48,000 bases of DNA from Acidobacteriota bacterium (GTDB taxonomy: Bacteria; Actinomycetota; Acidimicrobiia; Acidimicrobiales; Acidimicrobilacustridaceae), in the NCBI GenBank assembly GCA_018969405.1, contig JAGWYK010000003.1:1-48000 (forward strand). The letters run 5' to 3'. Each line of letters starts with the position of its first letter. Position 1 is the first letter of the stretch. A model generated the notes under the pieces. That model saw only the letters and a program-made list of their open reading frames with translations. It had not been told where the DNA came from and did not search any database. The translations under genes and the position numbers were made by a program. Below are positions 44,385 to 48,000 of the stretch, piece by piece.

Positions 44385-44863
44385 GCGCACGTCCGAACCG
44401 GCTGGGCAAGACCCAGCGCCAGCATCTCGTGGCCCGGCTCATCGAGACGAGACCGGTGGCCAACCAGGCTGCCCTCGTCGAGCTCCTCGCCGCCGAGGGA
44501 GTGACCGCCACTCAGGCCACCGTGTCGCGGGACCTCGAGGATCTCGGTGCCATCAAGGTCCGCCTCCCCGGGGGTGAGACGGCCTACGCCATCCCCGCCC
44601 TGCCCAAGCAGCAGCTGGCCCCCGACGACCATCTCCGGCGGGTCTTCGGCGACTGGGTCGTCGAGGTCGTCAGTTCCGACAACATCGTCGTCATCCGCAC
44701 CCCGCCGGGCTCGGCCCATGTGGTCGCCTCCGCCCTCGACCGCTCCGGTCCCACCGGTGTGCTCGGCACCGTCGCCGGCGATGACACGATCTTCGTCGTG
44801 GTCGCCGCCGATGTCGGTGGCGCCGCCGTCGCCGCCCGACTCTCCGAGCTGGCCGGACTCTGA
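44381..44863 (+). CDS. argR: Arginine repressor ArgR
   Basis: 160 residues. The N-terminal winged helix has [22 protein letters not shown], with the recognition helix in [16 protein letters not shown]. The C-terminal hexamerisation and arginine-binding domain has [25 protein letters not shown] and [10 protein letters not shown], which holds the conserved GDDT. With arginine bound it should act on the ARG box at 39128. Its place inside the operon makes the loop autoregulatory. ATG overlaps argF. Confidence 0.96.
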   Translation: MSARPNRLGKTQRQHLVARLIETRPVANQAALVELLAAEGVTATQATVSRDLEDLGAIKVRLPGGETAYAIPALPKQQLAPDDHLRRVFGDWVVEVVSSDNIVVIRTPPGSAHVVASALDRSGPTGVLGTVAGDDTIFVVVAADVGGAAVAARLSELAGL

Positions 44864-44922
44864 GTCCCGCTCCACCCTCTGTCCCATCCCCCCGAACCCA
44901 CCACCGAACCCGAGGAACGAAC

Positions 44923-46119
44923 ATGGCACAACGAGTCGTACTGGCCTACAGCGGAGGACTCGACACCTCCGTCGCCGTGCGCTGGATGATCGAGAACTAC
45001 GGCGTGGAGGTGATCACCGTCGCCTGCAACCTCGGACAGGAGGGCGACTGGGAGGGTCTTCAGGCCAAGGCCTTCGCCGCCGGGGCCGTCGAGGCCATCG
45101 TCGTGGACTGCCGCGAGGAGTTCGCCCGCGACTTCCTCGCCCCCTCGCTCAAGGCCAATGCCCTCTACGAGGGCAAGTACCCGCTGGTGTCGGCCCTGTC
45201 GCGGCCCACGATCGTGCGCCATCTGGTCGCCGCGGCCCGCGCCCATGGGGCCGATGCCGTGGCCCACGGCTGCACCGGCAAGGGCAACGATCAGGTGCGG
45301 TTCGAGGTCGCCACCCGGGCGCTCGCTCCGGACCTCGAGATCCTCGCCCCGGTGCGCAACTGGGGCATGACCCGCGAGATGAGCATCGAGTACGCCGAGG
45401 CGCATGACATCCCGGTGCTGGCCACCAAGGACAAGCTGTACTCGATCGACGACAACCTCTGGGGTCGGGCCATCGAGTGCGGCGAGATGGAGGACCCCTG
45501 GGCCCGACCGCCCGAGGGTGTCTGGAGCATGACCACGGTGCGGGCCTCGGAGGCCCGCGAGATCACCATCGGCTTCGAGCGGGGCATCCCGGTCTCGGTC
45601 GATGGTCGGGTCATGCCGCTGCACGAGCTCGTCGTCGAGCTCAACGACACCGTCGGTTCCTACGGGTGGGGCCGACTCGACATGGTCGAGAACCGGCGGG
45701 TCGGCATCAAGAGCCGCGAGACCTACGAGGCGCCGGCCGCCCTCGCCCTCATCCTCGCCCACCAGGACCTCGAGTCGATCACCCTCGAGCGCGACGTCAT
45801 GCACGAGAAGCAGCGTCTCGAAGGTCGCTATGCCGATCTCGTCTACGACGGCATGTGGTTCTCCCCGCTCAAGAACGCGCTCGACGCGTTCGTGGAGTCC
45901 ACCCAGCAGTTCGTCACCGGCGAGGTCCGGCTGCGGCTCGAGCCGGGTCGATGCTTCGTGGTCGGTCGCCGCAGCGCCCACAGTCTCTACGACTACGGAC
46001 TGGCGACCTACGACGCCGCCGACACCTTCAAGCACGCCGACTCCGAGGGATTCGTCCGGCTCTGGGGACTCGGCATCCAGACCTGGGCGGCCAAGCAGTC
46101 CGCCGCGGGCGGGGAGTAG
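44923..46119 (+). CDS. argG: Argininosuccinate synthase
   Basis: 398 residues. Joins citrulline and aspartate with ATP. The N-type ATP pyrophosphatase loop is VLAYSGGLDTSVAVRW. Other conserved parts are AHGCTGKGNDQVRFE, YSIDDNLWGRAIECG, and GRYADLVYDGMWFSPL. ATG 44923 has SD GAGGAAC about six bases away. The 59-base gap after argR has no TANNNT box or terminator, so it is probably transcribed with the upstream genes. Confidence 0.98.
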   Translation: MAQRVVLAYSGGLDTSVAVRWMIENYGVEVITVACNLGQEGDWEGLQAKAFAAGAVEAIVVDCREEFARDFLAPSLKANALYEGKYPLVSALSRPTIVRHLVAAARAHGADAVAHGCTGKGNDQVRFEVATRALAPDLEILAPVRNWGMTREMSIEYAEAHDIPVLATKDKLYSIDDNLWGRAIECGEMEDPWARPPEGVWSMTTVRASEAREITIGFERGIPVSVDGRVMPLHELVVELNDTVGSYGWGRLDMVENRRVGIKSRETYEAPAALALILAHQDLESITLERDVMHEKQRLEGRYADLVYDGMWFSPLKNALDAFVESTQQFVTGEVRLRLEPGRCFVVGRRSAHSLYDYGLATYDAADTFKHADSEGFVRLWGLGIQTWAAKQSAAGGE

Positions 46120-46122
46120 GAC

Positions 46123-47499
46123 ATGAGCACCCTCTGGCACGGACGGTTCGAGGGAGGACCGGCTGAGGAACTGATGGCGTTCACGGTGAGCCTGCCGTTC
46201 GATCGCCGCCTCGCCGTCGACGACATCGCCGGTTCGCGCGCCCATGTGCGCGGGCTGTGTCGCGCCGGCATCCTCACCGAGGCCGAACGCGATGCCGTGC
46301 TCACCGCCCTCGACACCGTCGAGGCGGAACTGGCATCAGGATCCTTCACCTTCCTCGACTCCGATGAGGACATCCACACCGCCGTGGAGCGTCGGGTCAC
46401 CGACCTGGCCGGGGCCGCCGGCGCCAAGCTCCACACCGGCCGCAGTCGCAACGATCAGGTGGCCACCGATCTGCGCCTGTTCACCCGGCGCGAGCTGCGT
46501 GCCATCGCCGATCGCATCCTCGGTCTCCAGCAGGTCCTGCTGGAGCGGGCCCGCGAGGTCGGCGACGCCCACCTGCCCGGCTACACCCATCTGCAGCGGG
46601 CCCAGCCGGTGCTGCTCGCCCATCATCTGCTGGCCCACGGGTGGGCGCTCGCCCGCGACCTCGATCGCCTCGACGGCACCATCGCCCGTCTCGATGTGTC
46701 ACCGTTGGGCGCAGGAGCCCTGGCGGGCTCCTCGCTCCCGCTCGATCCCGCAGCGGTGGCCGCCGATCTCGGGTTCGCCTCGGTGTTCGACAACTCCCTC
46801 GATGCGGTGAGCGATCGCGACTTCGTGGCTGAGGCGCTGTTCGATCTGGCTCTCATCGGTGTGCATCTCTCCCGCCTCGCCGAGGAGATCATCCTGTGGT
46901 CCACCGACGAGTTCGGATTCCTCCGTCTCGACGACGCGTACTCCACCGGTTCCTCGATGCTCCCCCAGAAGAAGAACCCCGACATCGCCGAGCTCACGCG
47001 GGGCAAGACCGGTCGGCTCATCGGCAACCTCACCGGTCTGCTCGCCATGCTCAAGGGACTTCCGCTCGCCTACAACCGCGACCTGCAGGAGGACAAGGAG
47101 CCGTTGTTCGACTCGCTCGACACCGTGGCGCTCGCTCTGGCGGCGATGACCGGACTGCTCGCCTCCTCCACGTTCCGGCTCGACGCCATGGCGGCCGCCG
47201 CCGATGCCGAGACCAGTGCCGCCACCGATCTCGCCGAACATCTCGTGGCCACCGGGGTGCCCTTCCGCGATGCCCACGCCATCGTCGGGGCACTGGTGCG
47301 GCGCAGCCTCGACGAGGGGATCGCCCTGCGCGATCTGGTGGCCGCCTCGCCGGAGTTCGCCGATGGTGCGGTCGCCCTGCTCGATCGGGGGGTCTCGGTC
47401 ACCCGACGCACCACACCCGGTGGTGCCGGCCCGGCGGCGGTGGCGCCACAGCTGGCGGCCTTCGCCGCAGCGGTCGCCGCCCGGGCGGCGGGGGAGTGA
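46123..47499 (+). CDS. argH: Argininosuccinate lyase
   Basis: 458 residues, usual length. Splits argininosuccinate to arginine and fumarate. Starts STLWHGRFEGGPAEEL. HTGRSRNDQVATDLRL, PGYTHLQRAQPVLLAHH and the signature SSMLPQKKNPDIAEL with the catalytic serine loop are all present. ATG three bases after the argG stop, with GGGGAG as SD. The stop overlaps a GTG that starts the Nudix gene (GTGA). Completes arginine synthesis in one run. Confidence 0.98.
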   Translation: MSTLWHGRFEGGPAEELMAFTVSLPFDRRLAVDDIAGSRAHVRGLCRAGILTEAERDAVLTALDTVEAELASGSFTFLDSDEDIHTAVERRVTDLAGAAGAKLHTGRSRNDQVATDLRLFTRRELRAIADRILGLQQVLLERAREVGDAHLPGYTHLQRAQPVLLAHHLLAHGWALARDLDRLDGTIARLDVSPLGAGALAGSSLPLDPAAVAADLGFASVFDNSLDAVSDRDFVAEALFDLALIGVHLSRLAEEIILWSTDEFGFLRLDDAYSTGSSMLPQKKNPDIAELTRGKTGRLIGNLTGLLAMLKGLPLAYNRDLQEDKEPLFDSLDTVALALAAMTGLLASSTFRLDAMAAAADAETSAATDLAEHLVATGVPFRDAHAIVGALVRRSLDEGIALRDLVAASPEFADGAVALLDRGVSVTRRTTPGGAGPAAVAPQLAAFAAAVAARAAGE

Positions 47500-48000
47500 C
47501 CCCGGTCGATCTCCCGGCCGCCGGTTCCCCGGAGATGCGGTCGTCGGCGGAGCTCGGCACGCTGCTCCGCTCGCTCGAACAGCACCACGCCCCTGATCCC
47601 CAACAGGAATCGGTCAGGCTCGCCATGATCGAGTTCGCCCGCACCCATCCCGATGCGCTGCACCGCACCTGCGTCGACGGGCACTTCACGGGCTCCGCGC
47701 TCGTGGTCGAGCAGGGCACCGGCCGGGTGCTGCTGCTGTTCCACACCAAACTGCGCAGGTGGCTGCAGCCCGGCGGACACACCGACGGGGAGGCCACCAT
47801 GGCCATCACCGCACTGCGCGAGGCCTCTGAGGAGACCGGCATCGACGGGCTCCGGGTGCTGCCCGCCCCCATCGACCTCGACATCCACGAGGTGCGACCT
47901 CCGAGCGAACCGCCGCATCTCCATCATGATGTCCGCTTCCTGGTGGTGGCCCCCGCCGGCTCCTCGCCGGTGGGCAACCATGAGTCGGAGTCGATCCGCT
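47496..48000 (+). CDS. Nudix hydrolase, N-terminal part (3' end outside window)
   Basis: Frame open from GTG 47496, overlapping the argH stop by GTGA, to the window end (168 codons). The Nudix box is at about residues 94-116: GGHTDGEATMAITALREASE followed by ETGIDGL, which fits Gx5Ex7REUxEExGU. A preceding CVDGHFTGSALVV strand and the later HHDVRFLVVAP strand are typical of the fold. An N-terminal helical region of about 55 residues comes first. Nudix enzymes hydrolyse nucleoside diphosphates linked to other groups; the substrate is not predictable here. Start codon choice is uncertain. Confidence 0.85.
   Translation, partial: MTPVDLPAAGSPEMRSSAELGTLLRSLEQHHAPDPQQESVRLAMIEFARTHPDALHRTCVDGHFTGSALVVEQGTGRVLLLFHTKLRRWLQPGGHTDGEATMAITALREASEETGIDGLRVLPAPIDLDIHEVRPPSEPPHLHHDVRFLVVAPAGSSPVGNHESESIR

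Overview
The window is a very G+C-rich stretch packed almost wholly with core biosynthetic and information-processing genes, nearly all on the + strand. Most neighbours overlap by ATGA, GTGA or TGATG. The order mihF-gmk-rpoZ-coaBC-metK-priA-def-fmt-rsmB-rib, the actinobacterial-type integration host factor, a helicase-dead-looking PriA, a DUF1844 gene beside infC and a complete argCJBDFRGH run all point to Actinomycetota. A class 1B-type PyrD without a neighbouring pyrK and the VIT and hisG context make a deep branch such as Acidimicrobiia my best guess; that last step is inference. I see no phage, IS, CRISPR, tRNA or rRNA.

Layout. 1-4366: shikimate block (aroE 3' end, prepilin peptidase, aroC-aroK-aroB-aroQ). 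4372-6579: Xaa-Pro peptidase, efp, nusB. 6577-15619: the pyrimidine operon pyrR-pyrB-pyrC-carA-carB-pyrD-pyrF, headed by a leader with a textbook PyrR-binding loop and an intrinsic terminator. 15648-21342: mihF, gmk, rpoZ, coaBC, metK and priA-like. 21339-22513 (minus): a SpoU/TrmH-type methyltransferase and an RsmC-like methyltransferase. 22536-25754: def-fmt-rsmB-mog. 25809-29191: ribD-ribE-ribBA-ribH. 29181-29876 (minus): VIT-family transporter. 29945-32761: hisG, a small cold-shock-like protein and an ABC-2 exporter pair. 32766-33200 (minus): DUF1844. 33449-35649: infC-rpmI-rplT and a second SpoU methyltransferase. 35701-39095: pheS-pheT. 39128-47499: ARG box, then argC-J-B-D-F-R-G-H. 47496 to the end: a Nudix hydrolase that runs off the window.

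Working together: chorismate supply, UMP synthesis from glutamine to UMP (lacking only a visible electron partner for PyrD), riboflavin from GTP and ribulose-5-phosphate, and arginine from acetylglutamate, next to initiation, elongation and ribosome-maturation genes. Two regulators sit inside the operons they control: pyrR (RNA-binding attenuation or repression) and argR (operator over the argC promoter).

Most notable in the non-coding DNA is a repeated promoter layout: a TANNNT box followed by exactly six bases and then the start codon (aroC, mihF, the rsmC-like gene, def, VIT, hisG, argC). This predicts many leaderless mRNAs. The same layout before ribD places the start on an in-frame ATC instead of ATG or GTG, and infC appears to start on ATA. 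Two divergent gene pairs have -10 boxes that overlap on opposite strands. No gene cluster looked like an undescribed defence or mobile system; the interest lies in expression signals and a few active-site substitutions.
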